NCBI GenBank assembly: GCA_031397815.1
Contig: JANNMJ010000197.1
Span: 1 to 6,080 of the forward strand
Direction: 5' to 3'
From: JANNMJ01 sp031397815
GTDB taxonomy: Bacteria > Bacteroidota > Bacteroidia > Cytophagales > Hymenobacteraceae
Length of the DNA stretch: 6,080 bases
Of the stretch, positions 5,853 through 6,080 are shown piece after piece. The position numbers and the translations under genes are program-made. Each line of letters starts with the position of its first letter. The first letter of the stretch is position 1. The notes below the pieces were generated by a model, which was not told the DNA's origin, searched no databases, and saw nothing but the letters and a program-made list of their open reading frames with translations.

Positions 5853-5998
5853 CGCGTGGCCAGCTCTGTCTCAGAGATGGCGTGAAAAAGGCGAATCGAC
5901 TTCCTGCGTGTAAAAATGCTCAGCTCCATGACGCGGGGCTCTGCCCCGTGTCGCCTATTCGCGGGTCTCTTGACCCGCCACTTAGCGCGCGTGGCCAG
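5853..5998. repeat. 11-bp direct repeats flanking hairpins
   Basis: CGCGTGGCCAG occurs at 5853-5863 and again at 5988-5998. Between them lie a small CTCTG-TCT-CAGAG hairpin (5864-5876) and the two-hairpin repeat at 5931-5978. The arrangement could mark the ends of an inserted block of about 135 bp, or just be two members of a scattered repeat. No gene is visible between 5829 and 6080. Confidence 0.4.
5931..5978. repeat. Second copy of the 28-bp hairpin repeat family
   Basis: CGCGGGGCTCTGCCCC at 5932-5947 and CGCGGGTCTCTTGACCC at 5960-5976 are again 28 bp apart and joined by a CCTATT-type linker, as in the array at 3449. The first hairpin pairs 5931-5939 with 5943-5951. The second pairs GCGGGTC (5961-5967) with GACCCGC (5972-5978). 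In the second, a C-to-T change in the left arm is matched by a G-to-A change in the right arm, so pairing is kept. Confidence 0.75.
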
Positions 5999-6003
5999 TC
6001 AAC

Positions 6004-6037
6004 GTAGGGGCGTGGCCTTGTGCCCGCCCGCATGCGG
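6004..6037. repeat. REP-like palindrome (GTAGGGGC...GCCCGCCC)
   Basis: GGGCG (6008-6012), a bulged T, and GGC (6014-6016) pair with GCC (6022-6024) and CGCCC (6025-6029) around CTTGT. A perfect palindrome, CCGCATGCGG, follows at 6028-6037. From memory, GTAGGGGCG...GCCTTGTGCCCGCCC resembles a REP-type repeat common between genes in many bacteria; I could not check this. The window ends 43 bp later with no recognisable gene start. Confidence 0.5.
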
Positions 6038-6080
6038 TTGTGAATGCTGATCATCGCTGTTGCCGAACCCAGCCACATGC

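Noticed and set aside
5999..6080. Possible 3' end of a minus-strand gene entering from the right edge
   Set aside because: The 26 open codons before the stop at 5999-6001 run through REP-like and palindromic repeats (6004-6037), and the reading is typical of translated repeats. It is too short to support a gene.

Overview
The window is high-GC DNA that most likely comes from a member of the Bacteroidota, probably Hymenobacteraceae (Hymenobacter-like). The signs are exported proteins with VGIGT and DNLGNHTAS motifs, the wording 'KGLLIPRM..QR..I..PAGLLVFQ' typical of Bacteroidota surface proteins, a TAnnTTTG -7 box, and no clear Shine-Dalgarno sequences. The genus is inferred; no marker gene is present.

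Layout. Positions 1-605 contain no credible gene. They hold a C-rich microsatellite, a 240-bp foldback element with 69-bp inverted arms, a 22-bp tandem duplication, GC-rich hairpins and a conserved leader element. Gene 1 (606-3389, +) encodes a 927-residue exported mosaic protein: signal peptide, tail-fibre-like motifs, discoidin (F5/8C)-like domain, LVIVD-type beta-propeller, then a C-terminal H-type-lectin-like fold. Its stop codon abuts a strong G-quadruplex motif. Positions 3390-3952 carry a 28-bp hairpin repeat, a seven-unit 42/43-bp tandem array with an 85-bp higher-order period, an AT-rich stretch and a promoter. Gene 2 (3953-4675, +) encodes a 240-residue protein that looks cytoplasmic and that I do not recognise. 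It is followed by a good intrinsic-terminator candidate. Gene 3 (4905-5828, +) encodes a 307-residue exported protein that is a smaller paralogue of gene 1, with a clearer H-type-lectin-like C-terminus. Positions 5829-6080 hold more palindromic repeats, one of the same 28-bp family as the array after gene 1.

How the parts relate. Genes 1 and 3 share protein modules and also a leader element: two conserved blocks set exactly 37 bp apart, about 110 bp before each start codon. This suggests an old duplication or common control of two secreted, probably glycan-binding proteins. Gene 2 has its own promoter candidate and terminator, so it looks like a separate unit. The observations most worth following up are the 42/43-bp array next to AT-rich DNA, the shared leader, and the large foldback element.
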